Shown here: one piece after another, positions 11,060 to 21,879 of the stretch
How the letters are laid out: every line of letters starts with the position of its first letter
How positions within the stretch are numbered: the stretch's first letter is position 1
From: Tenrec ecaudatus
Taxonomy: Eukaryota; Chordata; Mammalia; Afrosoricida; Tenrecidae
DNA length: 64,000 bases
Reading direction: 5' to 3'
Assembly: GCF_050624435.1 (NCBI RefSeq)
Contig: NC_134537.1
Coordinates: 12,334,584 to 12,398,583, forward strand
Notes under the pieces: model-generated
Seen by the model: only the letters and a program-made list of their open reading frames with translations
Told to the model about the DNA's origin: nothing
Database searches by the model: none
Made by a program: the position numbers and the translations under genes

Positions 11060-11694
11060 TTGATCCTCTTACTTTTTTCGCTTTTTAATCATTTTATTGG
11101 GGCCTTGTACAGCGCTGATTACAAATCCATATACACATCCAGGTGTCAAGTACATTTGTACACAGGTTGCCATCATCATTTTCAAAACATTTTCTTTCTA
11201 CTTGAGCCCTTGGTATCAGCTCATTTCTACCCACCCACCCCCATCCACCCCTCCTCCCTTATGAACTCTTGATAATTTTTTTTCATGTCATACACTGACT
11301 GATGTCTCCCTTTACTCACTTTTCTATTGTCCGTCCCCCTGTGAGGGGATTACATGTAGATCCTTGTGATTGGTTCCCCCTCCCCTCCCCACCTTCCCCT
11401 TAGCCTCCTGGTATCACTACTCTCATTATTGGTCCTGAGGGATTTATCTTTCCTGGATTCCCTGGGTTTCCAGCTCTTATCTGTACCAGTGTACATGCTC
11501 TGCTCTAGCCAGATTTGTAAGGTAGAATTGGGGTCATGATAGTGGGAGGTGGGGGGAAGCATTGAAGAACTAGAGGAAAGTTGTATGTTTTATTGGTGCT
11601 ATACTGCACCCTGACTGGCTCATTTATTCCTTGTGAGCCTTCGGTAAGGTGATGTCCAATAGTCTACAGATGGGCTTTGGGTCGCCACTCTGCC
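11060..11694 (-). mobile_element. LINE 3' tail (part 1)
   Basis: Reverse complement of the family seen at 15675-16595: starts near AATCATTTTATTGGGGCCTT and includes CTACTTGAGCCCTTGGTATC and AGCCAGATTTGTAAGGTAGA. Interrupted by the LTR-like element at 11695. Confidence 0.75.
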
Positions 11695-12220
11695 TGTGCT
11701 AGTCTGGGTAAACTAGGGAAACAAATCCACATGAACTCATATGTGTCAGGGAGAGTTTTATATAAAGGGTAAGTGTACATTAAGAAAGTATCCCAACCCA
11801 GTGCTGCCCAAGTCCATAAGTCCAACATTAGCCCATCTGTTCAACACTAATCTGCTAAGTCCTCCTCAATTTCACAAAACACACGCAATGATGCCAACTG
11901 CAGGAAGAGAGCCGGATCAGTGAATGTGTAAGCATCTCAGCGCTGGCAGAAGTCTCCACACGGCTGCTCCAGCACCCAGGGCTGCATCAGGGTAGGTCCA
12001 TGCGGCTTCTCCTCAGGGATATCTCACAGGGAATGAGTCTTGCCAGCTAAAGCAGGGAACTGGCTAAGGTAGCTGCACCCTGGTCTCACCATCAGAAAGC
12101 AAGAGACCCAAGAACTAGAAAGGCGAGGCTCACCAAGCCACTTATCTCTCAGCCCTTCAGTTAATCCCCCATGTGTTTATTGGCCAGGTTGGCACAATAA
12201 ACCTTAACTATCTCACCGCA
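11695..12220. mobile_element. LTR-like element inserted into a LINE 3' tail
   Basis: Starts TGTGCTAGTCTGGG and ends near ATCTCACCGCA. It interrupts the antisense LINE tail, whose sequence resumes at 12221 when compared with the uninterrupted copy at 15.9 kb. It is more diverged from the other copies, and its target duplication is not clear. Confidence 0.65.
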
Positions 12221-12790
12221 CGCTCCCCACTCACAATGATGTGACTTTTTTTTTTCTGGGCCTTTGATGCCTGATACCTGATCCCATCAATACTTCAGGT
12301 TCACACAGGCTGCTGTGTTTCTTCCATGTGGATTTTGTTGCTTCTGATCTAGATGGTTACTTGTTTATCTTCAAGCCTTTAAGACTCCACACACTATATC
12401 TTTTGATAGCTGGACACCATCCGCTTTCTTCACCACATGTGCTTATGCACCCATGTTGTCTTCATCCATTGTGTCAGGGAAAGTGAGCATCACAGAATGA
12501 CGGATTATTAGAACAAAGTTTTCTTGCATTGAGGGATGATTTGAGTAGAGGCCCAATGTCTGTCTACTACTTAACATATAAATATATGTTCGTCGATCTA
12601 TTTCCCTATCGTTATACATAAACATATTTACATATGTACATGTCTGTATTTAGACCTCTACAAATGTCCTTTGCCTCCTAGTTCTTTCCTCTACTTCCTT
12701 TTACTTTCCTCTTGTCCCACACTCATGTTCAGCCTTCCTTCAGGTTTCAGTAATTCTTCTCGGCTACATTGCCCTTGATCAAGATGCCCT
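12221..12790 (-). mobile_element. LINE 3' tail (part 2)
   Basis: Continuation after the LTR-like insertion, with TTCCATGTGGATTTTGTTGC and TATCTTTTGATAGCTGGACA matching the reverse complement of 15750-15860. Confidence 0.7.
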
Positions 12791-12891
12791 TACTTTTGAT
12801 GAGCCTCCTCACTCCAGCCTCCAAAGACCAACTAATGACAGACAGGAGAGGACCTCTTCGATTGGGAGGGCTGTCGAGGCAGACTGTGGGT

Positions 12892-13081
12892 CTGCTGACT
12901 TTGAAGCTGCCTCCCAGCAGACCACCTGTTCTCCCTGCTCTGGGCCTCCACCTGGCCCTGAGTGTTTGCAGGTTCTGTCAACTGCATCAGCTTGTCTCCT
13001 CTCCACCATCCCACCACCCCACCTGGGCCAGGAGCCGAGTGAAGAAAGCATAAATGTGTGTTAGTTGTGACTCTTCCATCC
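12892..13081 (+). repeat. Left arm of large inverted duplication
   Basis: This 190-bp block is the reverse complement of 13801-13992. I count about four substitutions and one 2-base indel, so the arms are roughly 97% identical. The outer edges are abrupt: GTCAGCAG continues as ACCCACAG here and as TTGGTGAT in the other arm. It contains no recognised repeat. Confidence 0.85.
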
Positions 13082-13289
13082 ACGTACTGTCTTCTGTCTG
13101 TCACCTACCATCCACCGCTAGGGCTGTGACCACCTCCTTCCCAGCACTCTGCAGCCATCGGAAGCCAAGAAGAAGCTACCGACGCCATAACTCTGATAGA
13201 GCTCCCTCAGTCGAGGGAAAAGAAGAAAAGTTGGACCGGTCGCTCATTGATAGGAATGGGAAGTGCAGGCACCCAAGAGGCCGATAAAC

Positions 13290-13590
13290 CTTGACCATGT
13301 GCTCCGCTCCATCCGTCATCAGCGAAATGCTGATTAAAACCACAGCGTGACACCTCTGCGTACCCCCTCAGTGGCTAGGATGAAGTGAACAGAGTAGCAA
13401 GAGCGCTGGAGGAGGCAGGCGGCCTGGAAGTCTCATGCATTCACTGCTAGTGGAGTGCAAATTGGTGGAACCATATTGGGAAATTGTTTGGCGCTTATCA
13501 ATCAAAGGTAAGCACATACTCTCCTACGAGCCTACAGTCCCACTCCCGAGTCCGCACCTAGCAGAAACCCAGACCTATGTTCACCAGAGT
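13290..13590 (+). mobile_element. Old L1 3' region fragment
   Basis: The blocks AATGCTGATTAAAACCACAG, CATTCACTGCTAGTGGAGTG and CCATATTGGGAAATTGTTTG are diverged L1 ORF2 end and 3' UTR sequence. Forms most of the spacer of the inverted duplication. Confidence 0.7.
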
Positions 13591-13800
13591 TCGGGTACTA
13601 GAAGGGTCGTGGGAGAACTCTGAGCTAATAACTCCCAACTAGGCACCATCTCCCAGGGACTGGATCATGCCCTTCGAAGATATAAATCGCAAGTCCTGAT
13701 CCCTAGACCAATGGCCGCGGTGCCTTTTGGGAACAGGCTTTGTTTATTGTGTTAATGAGCCAGGCTGCATGCAGGATGTGTCTTCAAGCCAACTCAGAGC

Positions 13801-13992
13801 GGATGGAAGAGTCACAAATAACACACATTTATGCTTTCTTCACTCAGCTCCTGGCCCAGGTGGGGTGGTGGGATGGTGTGGAGAGGAGACAAGCTGATGC
13901 AGTTGACAGAACCTGCAAACTCTCAGGGCCAGGTGGAGGCCCAGAACAGGGAGAACAGGTGGTCTGCTGGGAGGCAGCTTCAAAGTCAGCAG
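13801..13992 (-). repeat. Right arm of large inverted duplication
   Basis: Reverse-complement partner of 12892-13081, beginning GGATGGAAGAGTCACAAATA. The spacer between arms is 719 bp and contains part of an old L1 (about 13290-13590). This arm appears to be at the original location, because the sequence continues into an old repeat-like block up to about 14200. Confidence 0.85.
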
Positions 13993-14494
13993 TTGGTGAT
14001 CTCGGAAGAACCAAGAAGCAGAAGCTGAAAAGAGACCAGGCCCTTTCTCCAGAGCAGAGAGAGCGGAGCGCCAGCCTCCCCCGAGCCAGCCCCCATCCTC
14101 ATAGTGCCAGCCTCCCCAACTATGGGGAAATACAGAAATATGTATTTGGTTGCTCAGGCGACTCACTTGCGTCATTTCTGTTATAGCTGCACTTGATAAG
14201 TGAGCCCTACCCAATGCCCATCAGCAGGGGATAAGTAAATAAAAGATGGTAAGATTTTAGACCACAACAGGAAGAAACAAGCTACAGCTAAAATCAGTGG
14301 CACAGGGAAGCAGCTCAGAAATGCCAAGTTGCACAAAAAGAGTCGGCCACTTCTCTGATCCCATCCACTCTCTAGGATTCTATTCAAATGAAATGCAAAA
14401 CCAGGCCACAGGAACATCTGGTTCAGCAAGACCATTCCTCCGTTATGCCCCAAAGACTCAAAGGCAAGGCACTCAGGACAGACGTGTGGTCCAC

Positions 14495-15080
14495 CACCAT
14501 TCCTTGCAGCACTGTTCAAAACGAGAAGGGGGAAGTAAACTCAATGTCCATCAACAGATGAATGGACAAACAAAATGGAGCAGTGGTGGGGAGCACTGGA
14601 GGGTAAGCTAACCACAAGGTCAGTGGTTCAAACCCGCCAATTGCTCCACAGGAGAAAGATGAGACTCTCTGCTTCCATGCAGACTTTCAGCATTAGATAC
14701 AGCGTGGCTAGGAATCCAAGTGGACTGGAGGGCAGTGGGTTTCTAGGGTTTGGGCAGTGAATACATACAAGGGAAGTTTTCATCCATATAGAGGAATACA
14801 ATTCTGATACATGGAACAACATGGATGAGCCTTGAAAGGGAAAGAAGCCACTGACAAACGGACCCTTGTACGATCCACTGGTATGAGAACAGGCCGATTC
14901 AAAAAGGCGGGATGTTGAGTAATGGCTGTCAGAGGGGAGTTACTGCTTAGTGGGTCCAGAGTTTCTGTTTATCTTGATTAAAAAAATGTTCTGGAAATAG
15001 ATAGAGGTGGTGGTTGCACTGTATTGTCAGTGTGTGTCCTTAAATGTCACAGAATTATGCCCTGAAGAATGGCGACAGGT
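14495..15080 (+). mobile_element. Old L1 3' region fragment, split by a SINE
   Basis: TCAATGTCCATCAACAGATG and GATGAGCCTTGAAAGGGAAA are diverged L1 3' blocks following on from 13290-13590. An AfroSINE sits at 14578-14759. Confidence 0.7.
14578..14759 (+). mobile_element. AfroSINE inside old L1
   Basis: Head GGTCAGTGGTTCAAACCCGC and middle ACAGGAGAAAGATGAGACTC are present. The tail is diverged (GAGGGCAGTGGGTTTCTAGG). Confidence 0.75.
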
Positions 15081-15268
15081 GTATTTGATCTTAGAAATAG
15101 TAACCCCATGGAAAGCAGTCTGCATGGGGAGTCAGTTAGAAGTGAATGTAGCTTTGGGCGGGCAGTGGTAGCTATTTGAGGGGGGCGTAGAAGAGCACTC
15201 TGGGCGTAATGTCGAGTGTGGGGTGTTTTTTGTTGTGTGTTGGTTACAGGAACGTACTCCAGTAGTGG

Positions 15269-15300
15269 ACAACGACGAAGACGACGACGAAGAAGAAGCC
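15269..15300. repeat. (GAC/GAA)n trinucleotide tract
   Basis: Imperfect run of GAC then GAA triplets, about 10 units. Confidence 0.85.
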
Positions 15301-15348
15301 TGAACATTCCTGGATTTGTGCACGTTGCTGTAAGTAGATTAGAGTTCA

Positions 15349-15524
15349 ATGAAACCAAAAACCAAAGCCACTGCCTTTGGATCAACTCTGATTCAGGAAC
15401 CCGCAGGATGGCATTGGTCTTCTCCACGGGGCTTCTGAGGCTGGGAATCTTTACGGAAGGGGACAACCTCCTCTTTCTCCCTCGGAGCAGCTCAACGTGT
15501 GATAGACTGCCCTACCAGAGCTCC
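15349..15524 (-). mobile_element. AfroSINE-related, variant middle
   Basis: CTTCTGAGGCTGGGAATCTT then ACGGAAGGGGACAACCTCCT replaces the usual middle. Ends CCAGAGCTCC. Confidence 0.75.
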
Positions 15525-15674
15525 TTGTAATTCATTAGAACTAAAAGAAATTAAAAAGAAAATACGAGGGCAGGAAGAGAGAGAAAGAGTGGGAGAGAAA
15601 CTCGCACAAATGACAGTATGAGGTGCTACACATTTTAAAAGAATGGATGCATATTAAAAAATAACTGCTTAATT

Positions 15675-16595
15675 CCATGATGCTCACCTTCCTGACATGA
15701 TCGCTGAAGAGAAATGGGTGCATAAGCAAATGTGGTGAAGAAAGCTGCTGGTGCCCAGCTATCAAAAGATATGGCATCTGGGGTCTTACAGGCTTGAAAG
15801 CTTAAAAGCAGAAAGCAAATGGCCATCTAGATCAGAAGCAACAAAGTCCACATGGAAGCACACCAGCCTGTGTGATCATGAGGTGTCAATAGGATCAGGT
15901 ATCAGGGATCAAAGAACAAAAAATCAAATCATTGTGAATGAGGGGGAGTGCAGATAGAGGACCCAAGACCCATCTGTAGGCAACTGGACATCCCCTTACA
16001 GAAGGGTCGCAGGGAGGAGAGGAGCCAGTCAGAATGCAGTGTAGCAAATTTCCTCTAGTTCCTAAATGCTTCCTGCCCCCGCCCCCCACTATCATGATCC
16101 CAGTTCTACCTTACAAATCTGGCTAGTCCAGCAGAGATACACTGATACAGATAGGAACTGGAAACACAGGGAATCCAGGACAGATGATCTCTTCAGGACC
16201 AGTGGTGAGAATGGCAATACCGGGAGGGTGGAGGAAGGGTGGGATGGAAAGGGGGACATGATTACAAGGATTTATATATACCCTCCTCCCTGGGGGATGG
16301 ACAACAGAAAAGTGGGTGAAGGGAGACATCAGACAATGTAAGATAGGGCAAAATAATAATTTCTAAATTATCAAGAGTTCGTGAGGGAAGGGGGAACAGG
16401 GAGGGAGGGGAAAGAAATGAGGAGCTGATACCAAGGGCTGATACCAAGGGCTCAAGCAGAAAGCAAATGTTTTGAGAATGATGGTGGCAACAAATGTACA
16501 AATGTGCTTGACACAATGGATGTATGGATAGATTGTGATAAGAGTTGTATGATCCCCCAATAAAATGATTTTTAAAATAAATTAAAAACATAACT
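15675..16595 (+). mobile_element. LINE 3' tail, best-preserved copy
   Basis: About 920 bp ending CCCCCAATAAAATGATTTTT and an A-rich tail. It serves as reference for the copies at 0.55, 7.7 and 11.1-12.8 kb. No long open frame remains, so it is a 3' UTR-like tail of a 5'-truncated element. I think it is L1-type but cannot prove it from this window. Confidence 0.75.
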
Positions 16596-16612
16596 GCTTA
16601 ATCCACCAGAGA

Positions 16613-16744
16613 GAGTAGATAGTTTCCGAGACTGCAAATCCATATGGGAGCAGACAACCTCCTCTTTCTCTCCCTGAGTAACTGGTGGATTCGAACCACC
16701 AACCTGTCGGTTAGCCGTCCAACACTCACTCTACAGCATCATGG
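16613..16744 (-). mobile_element. AfroSINE, tail truncated
   Basis: GTGGATTCGAACCACCAACC is a clear B-box region, and the tail half is absent next to the LINE poly-A. Confidence 0.8.
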
Positions 16745-17065
16745 AAGGTTAAGTAGCAGGTGGACATCGGGCAGGCGGGATGGGTGGAATCTCTCAGGGA
16801 ACCACTGGATTGAGGACTAAGGCACACACAGGACTCAACTTTGAACCTGAGGTGTGGGAGGAAGGGACTTATTTAAAAATTAAAATCAAACTTACTGTTC
16901 TCTCCCTATTAACTGTGTGTTCCTCTTACACCTTTAATCCCCTGGGATCTGGCAAAGACAAGGGAGTCACTCGGGTCTTGCAAAGGCCCTTTGTAGTGAG
17001 GTGCCCAGCTCAGGAGGCTGAGGACCATTCTTGCCTGTTCTCAGACCTTGTTGTTGGTGGTGGTG
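16745..17065. other. Intergenic stretch, no gene seen
   Basis: Nothing recognised. Confidence 0.4.
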
Positions 17066-17249
17066 GTGAGGTGCTGTCAACTTGATGCCATGTCAACTCA
17101 TGAGACCCCGTGTGACAGAGTAGAACTGCCTGTGTGGGATTTTTATTGGCTGTCATCTCCTGGAAGCAGATTGGCAGCTTTCTCCTCCCACTGGATGGCT
17201 TTGAACCACCAACCACCCTGGGAGGAACTTTTGTGCCACTGGGATTCCA
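17066..17249 (-). mobile_element. AfroSINE-related copy
   Basis: AGAGTAGAACTGCCTGTGTG, then a GAAGCAGATTGGCAGCTTTC type middle and GGCTTTGAACCACCAACC head. Confidence 0.75.
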
Positions 17250-18300
17250 TCCTCAGGCCGCCAAGTGTGTGTGTCTGAATGTCCTTCTCATGACTTCTGA
17301 CCCCCTCCCTCCTTTCACCTAGACTTTCAAGACCCTGCCCAGCTCTCCTGCAGGCAGGGTCCCTGGGGCCATCACTGGGAGGCTGCCAGAAGCAGTTACA
17401 ACAGGGGGTTTCTCAAGCCCCCATCCGGCAGTCTCTCGCTTGCTTGGCCCAGAGTCCATTTCCAAGCTGGGATCTTCATTCTGGGGCCTGGAAACCGAGA
17501 AGAAGGCCTCAGGGAGGCAGGGGGCCCATAGCTAGTGCCCTTCCCTCCCACCTGGCAGCTTAGTTCCTGCTGTGGCTGGGCCTCAGAAGGCAGGAGATAG
17601 GTGCTCCTTGGGGACCCTTGATTTGGGCTCTGACCATGACGACCTCCCACCCCCATGGCAGTGAAGGTAACTTCCTCTCCCCCACCCCACCCCCATTTCT
17701 ACTGCCAAGCCTGCCAGGGAATGCGGGTGCCCTGGACGAAACATTGGCACTGCCCGCACTTCAATCTATGGCCGCTAGTGGGAGCTGTCGGCCAACCTGA
17801 GAACCACTGGGGGCTAAAGGACAGCATTTAAACCTTGTTCTGTCTCACCAAAAGCCGTCCGCACCCACCCAAGGTCAGAAGGCATTGTGTCTGAAGCGGC
17901 TCCCTACAGTGGCTATCTTACAAATGCCCACAACCCGGGGCCAGCTGCTCTAATCCCTCTGGCTTAACCTAAGCCCCCACGGACCACCTAGTGGTCCCTG
18001 GAGCCATACACTCAGGTCTCAAAGGACAACAGTCCCCAAGGAGAGGCAGGTCACAGGCTCTGGGCCACCAAGCCCAGAGCCACAGTGCCTTCTGAAACTC
18101 CCGCACAGGGTTTCTGAGGCTGTGAATCTTTACCAGGGGGGAATCTTACCCTTCCCGAGCAGTTTCGTTGCAAGGTATTCAAACTGCAGTCGGGTGAGGG
18201 TGGGAGAGCAGTGAGGTGCCCCCCACAGGGAGAAATGAGGATTCCGCTGGCCTGTGGGCTGCAGGTCAAGCCCATTTTTGCTAAATAAGATGTTACCCCC
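17250..18300. other. Upstream flank of SCN5A, no gene seen
   Basis: Unique-looking GC-moderate DNA. A short SINE remnant (GGTTTCTGAGGCTGTGAATC) lies at 18107-18166. Confidence 0.4.
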
Positions 18301-18329
18301 GTGGGGTCTGGGTATATTTCCCTGGGGGT

Positions 18330-18950
18330 CAGCTTGGGTGCGGGAGCGACTGTGGGGGGTGTGCACTGTGACAGTGTCCATGTCTGTCGTCAGTGTCAAC
18401 ATGCAAGACTGACTCTGTGTCAGGTGTGGGTTGTGGGTGTCTTGACTGTGTGTGTGTGTGTGCACGCGGTGTGTGTGTTCCTCTGTGTGGAACTACTTTT
18501 GCAGAAGGAAATGTCCACCACAGTGAGTGTGGCTGTGTGTCTCTGTGTCAGTGTGTCAGTGGGAGCTTGTTTCTGCTGTCGACGTCTGTGATTCCGTGTC
18601 GGCGTCTGTCACCGATGAGCTTGTGCCCTGGTGGGTGTCTCGGTGGCAGTGGACATGCGTGGGTCTGTGTTGGCACGTCTGCGTGTGTCTATTTCAGCAC
18701 GCGTGTCTGTAGGTTCATGTCCCCAAGTCCGTGAGAGGGTGTTGTGTGAGTCCTCCGGTGCGTGTACCAGTGTTTGTCAGCGAGTGGCTACCAGGTCCGC
18801 GTGGGTGGCCATCTGTGGCGAAGCGTCCCTGGGTCGCTGCGGGCGTGCGGGGACCCCAGCGTGTGCCTGTGTCTGTCTGACCATGTCCGCATGGGTAGCT
18901 GTCTGTCTCTGAGCACCCCCGGGTCAGTGAGGGGGTGTGCGTGCCAGCAG
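18330..18950. repeat. Degenerate GT-rich tandem region 5' of the SCN5A promoter
   Basis: GT and GTGTCTGT motifs fill about 600 bp. A longer period is visible near the 3' end: TCCCCAAGTCCGTGAGAGGG (18720), GTCCCTGGGTCGCTGCGGGC (18824) and ACCCCCGGGTCAGTGAGGGG (18913), spaced about 90-105 bp. The resulting open frames on both strands are low-complexity artefacts. Confidence 0.65.
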
Positions 18951-18959
18951 GTGCCAGAG

Positions 18960-19460
18960 CGTTCACCATCCCGGCGGGCGGAGCACCACGTGCGGAGTCC
19001 GGGGCGCAGCGCTCTGGGGCGGAGCCAGCCCGGGGCCCCAAGCCCCAGGCCGAGCCCAGGCGGGGCCCGCCCCCGACCCCGCCCCCAACCCGAGCCCGCG
19101 CCGCGCCGCCCGCCGAGCCCGGGAGCCGGGAGCCGAGCCGCGGAGCCGAGACGGCGGCGGCGCCCGTGGGATGCGGGGATCGCGCCCCCGGGGCCGCTGA
19201 GCCTGCGCCCAGTGCCGTGCGCCCCGCGCCGAGCCGAGCCCCCGCCAAGCCGTCGCCGCCCGCCCACCCTGGGGCTGGGCCGGGGGACCAGCAGGTAAGC
19301 GAAGGAGCGCCCCTGCGCCGGGCGGGCAGCTCCAGCCCGACCGAGCCCCCTGCACCTGCAGCCACCCAACTTTCCTCCCCGAGGGTCGGAGCCTCTGCCC
19401 TGCGCTCCCCTGCCCCTGCCCCTGCCCGGCGTCGGCCGGCCGCTCCCTCCCCCACCGCTG
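18960..19460 (+). promoter_or_regulatory. SCN5A: CpG-island, TATA-less SCN5A promoter
   Basis: A very GC- and CpG-rich block surrounds exon 1. Sp1-type GC boxes are visible at about 19016-19027 (GGGGCGGAGCC), 19067-19073 and 19078-19086 (CCGCCCCC types). A canonical E-box CACGTG lies at 18987-18992. I see no TATA box at a useful distance. A TATA-less GC-box promoter agrees with what is known of the human SCN5A core promoter. The long open frames on both strands here come from low stop-codon density in GC-rich DNA and are not genes. Confidence 0.85.
19149..19294 (+). other. SCN5A: SCN5A exon 1 (non-coding 5' UTR)
   Basis: The stretch beginning AGACGGCGGCGGCGCCCG and ending GGGGACCAGCAG resembles the start of human SCN5A mRNA as I remember it, including GGGGCCGCTGAGCCTGCG in the middle. 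It ends at a good donor, CAG|GTAAGC (GT at 19295). The 5' end is set by analogy to human mRNA, so the true start site may lie some tens of bases away and may be dispersed, as is usual for CpG promoters. There is an ATG at about 19171, but its frame is not the Nav1.5 frame in the spliced mRNA. Other first exons described for rodent Scn5a cannot be judged here. Confidence 0.8.
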
Positions 19461-21231
19461 CCCTAGTGGGTGAGCGGTGGAAGAAGGGGCCAGATAGGAC
19501 TGGCTAGTGGGGAATCCCCCGCCAGGGGGTGGGGGTGGGGGAGAGGGATTCTCTATTGCTGCGCGCCCCCCTCCCCTCCCTTCTCTTCCGGGTTTCCCAG
19601 TGCGCTGTCGAGGGCCAAGGGAGGGGGAGCTGGGTCCCAGCTTCCCAGCGGACCCTGGCGCAGGCTTGAAGTGGGTCTGAGATTGGGACCCGGATTCCCG
19701 AGGCCGGAGACCCCAAGGTCAGAGTGGCGGCTAAGCGCGCAGTGAGTGTGGTTCCGGAGAACTGGGGGCGACCCCACCAAGGGCTGGGAATGGCGGAAGG
19801 GGCTGAGTCCTTCCCACTTTCTCTCGGCCCTGGAAGCTGTCTGCTGGGGGCTATCCTCTCCCCGTTAGGCGAAATCTCTTCCCGCCCCGACCGGGAAGAG
19901 ATCTCTGCGCACCCTCCCGAGGGAGAGACCTGTGTGTGTGTGGCCCATCTCTGCGCTCTCCGACCAGAAAGAGATCTCGGTACCTTCTGATGCCCTAACC
20001 CAGCCACATCTCCCATCTCTGGTGCCTGCCAACCCTGCTGGCAGCAATATCTCCGTGGTTCTCTGCAGGAGAGATCTCTGCTCGCTAGGGGAGAGTGCAC
20101 TTCTGTGCCCTCACCCTGACCCTGGCAGCTCCGTGCGCCCTGACTGGCCTCAGCTCTCTGCTCTCTCGAGTTGTTTGTTCATCTTTGATGGCACCTTGGG
20201 AGGAAGTAGAGATGCCTACCTTTGTCCTGGGGACCAACAACGAGTGGAGAGAGGGTGTGCCGCTAGGGACAAGGCCCTGGCCTTAGGCCCACCTTGCACA
20301 CACCTGTTGGAGCCCCATGCACAACCGAATTGGGAAGGGCCCATAGCTGAGGTTGCAGGCAAGCTCTTCTTCAGTGCCTTGGGGTCTTGCCTGAGGGTTA
20401 GACACCCAGAGCCTTATCTTCTCTTCTTCACCCTACCCTGCCCCTGCCCCGCCCCCAGGCCCCAAGTCATTCCCACAGTGAGCCAAGGCAGCATAGCCCA
20501 GACAGGCAAACTACATGACCCCATCCTGCCTTCCAGCCCAGCCCTGGTCTGCCACCCACCTCAGTGCCCTGAGAGACCCCCAAAAGCCGAGGCTCAGACC
20601 ACTGGAGGGGGAGTGGGAAGCCCCTTGCTGCTGCCCACAACTCCCAGGCTGGCGGAATTGGGTGAGCGCACCTGAGGGCCCAAGCCCCTTTGCTGCCCAA
20701 AGAGTGGGGGGAGGGGAGAGGCAGAGACAACAGATTCTGCCAGAATGCGGGACCCTGCCGAAATGAGTCTGACTGGATGTTGACTCTAACCTGATGGTCA
20801 CCAGGACTTGTGCACACAGGGGAACTGCGGGTGGCTGGGATGTCAAGGACTTAGCCAAGGTCACCTAGAAAGTCCCTGGATTCTGGACACCGTTCATGGT
20901 GAAGACACCCAGATTGGCCTAAGACTGCCCAAAGAGGACCAGCACCAAGGAGAACTGACCCGGGAGGGATGGGAGGTTAGTGAGTGTGGGGGCAAGAAGC
21001 AATGAACCAGCACTCAGCCCAGTGTGGCCTGGGCTGCCGCTGGGCCTCTGAGGTGCTGGGCCCACTCCATCACTGGGTGGTGATCAAAGCTCCCCTGGAA
21101 ACCTTCCAGCATTGACTTACCCAGCATGGAGATGTTGCTCAGTGGAGGGATGGGAAGCACCAGAGACAGCTGGGGGTGGGGAAGCGGGGCAGGCTGCCCA
21201 AGGAGGAGGGAGTCGCAGGGGCAGCCTCACC
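19295..21231 (+). other. SCN5A: SCN5A intron 1, 5' end: unique DNA with hairpin
   Basis: No repeats of the AfroSINE type occur in the first 1.9 kb of the intron, a contrast to flanking DNA that suggests constraint near the promoter. A hairpin with arms 19871-19884 and 19892-19905 (13 of 14 paired) and three AGAGATCTC motifs occur here. Long overlapping open frames at 19504-20675 on both strands follow the high GC content and are not genes. Confidence 0.55.
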
Positions 21232-21444
21232 CAAAACAAAACAAGCTCCTGCCATTGAGTCCACACTTATGCCCACTGCAAGAGTCCCTCCCTACTCAGA
21301 GTGACCCTAACAAGGTTTTCTGTGGCTGTGGATCTTTACAGGAAGCTAGAAAACAACATTCTCCCTGGGAGTGACTGGTGGGTCTGAACTGCCGACCTTG
21401 CAGTGAGCATCCCAACTTGTAACCCACTCTGCCACCTGGGCACC
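21232..21444 (-). mobile_element. AfroSINE
   Basis: AAAACAAGCTCCTGCCATTG tail and ACTGCCGACCTTGCAGTGAG head. Confidence 0.8.
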
Positions 21445-21574
21445 TTTATGGGCCTTACATAGGGCCCCTGAGTCTGTAAACTGTTACAGGAGCACAGAGC
21501 CTCAACGTTCCTTCTCCCTCTGAGCAGCCCGTGAGTTTGAACTGGGGACCTTCTGGTTAACAAATCTAATACTT
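21445..21574 (-). mobile_element. AfroSINE, tail truncated
   Basis: CTGAGTCTGTAAACTGTTAC middle and GTTTGAACTGGGGACCTTCT head, directly following the previous copy. Confidence 0.75.
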
Positions 21575-21616
21575 TCCCCAAGTCTGACCCTAGAGTTCCT
21601 TGGGGGTAACTGAAAA

Positions 21617-21810
21617 GGAAACAAAACTCACTGCCATCGAGTCAATACTAAGGTGGTATGGTGGTTTATTGTTGTTTAGTGGGTTATTGGAAACCTCCAG
21701 CCGCTCTGTGGAAGAAAGGTGAGGCTGTCTACTCCCATAAAGAGCTGCCGTCTCAGAAGCTCATGGGGCAGTTCTACCCTGTCCTGTAGGATGGCTGTGA
21801 GTGGCTGCCT
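21617..21810 (+). mobile_element. AfroSINE with an inverted tail fragment
   Basis: A minus-strand tail piece (CAAAACTCACTGCCATCGAG) at 21624-21648 is followed by a plus-strand body with TCCAGCCGCTCTGTGGAAGA and GGGGCAGTTCTACCCTGTCC. Confidence 0.7.
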
Positions 21811-21879
21811 GGGACAGTGGTAAAGGGGTGGCTGTTATGTTCACAGGATACTGGTTCCTGCTGATTCTTGGAAGGGCTG

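Noticed and set aside
16680..16720. tRNA gene suggested by GGATTCGAACC-like B-boxes
   Set aside because: These are tRNA-derived heads of AfroSINEs in diverged copies, with no complete cloverleaf.
1..18300. Possible 3' exons of SCN10A upstream of SCN5A
   Set aside because: SCN10A is the expected upstream neighbour, but in human the gap is tens of kilobases, and no sodium-channel-like frame was seen here.
18715..19455. 246-codon minus-strand open frame and several overlapping frames over the CpG island
   Set aside because: Five or more frames are open at once because GC-rich DNA lacks stops. The translations are Gly/Ala/Arg/Pro-rich with no domain.
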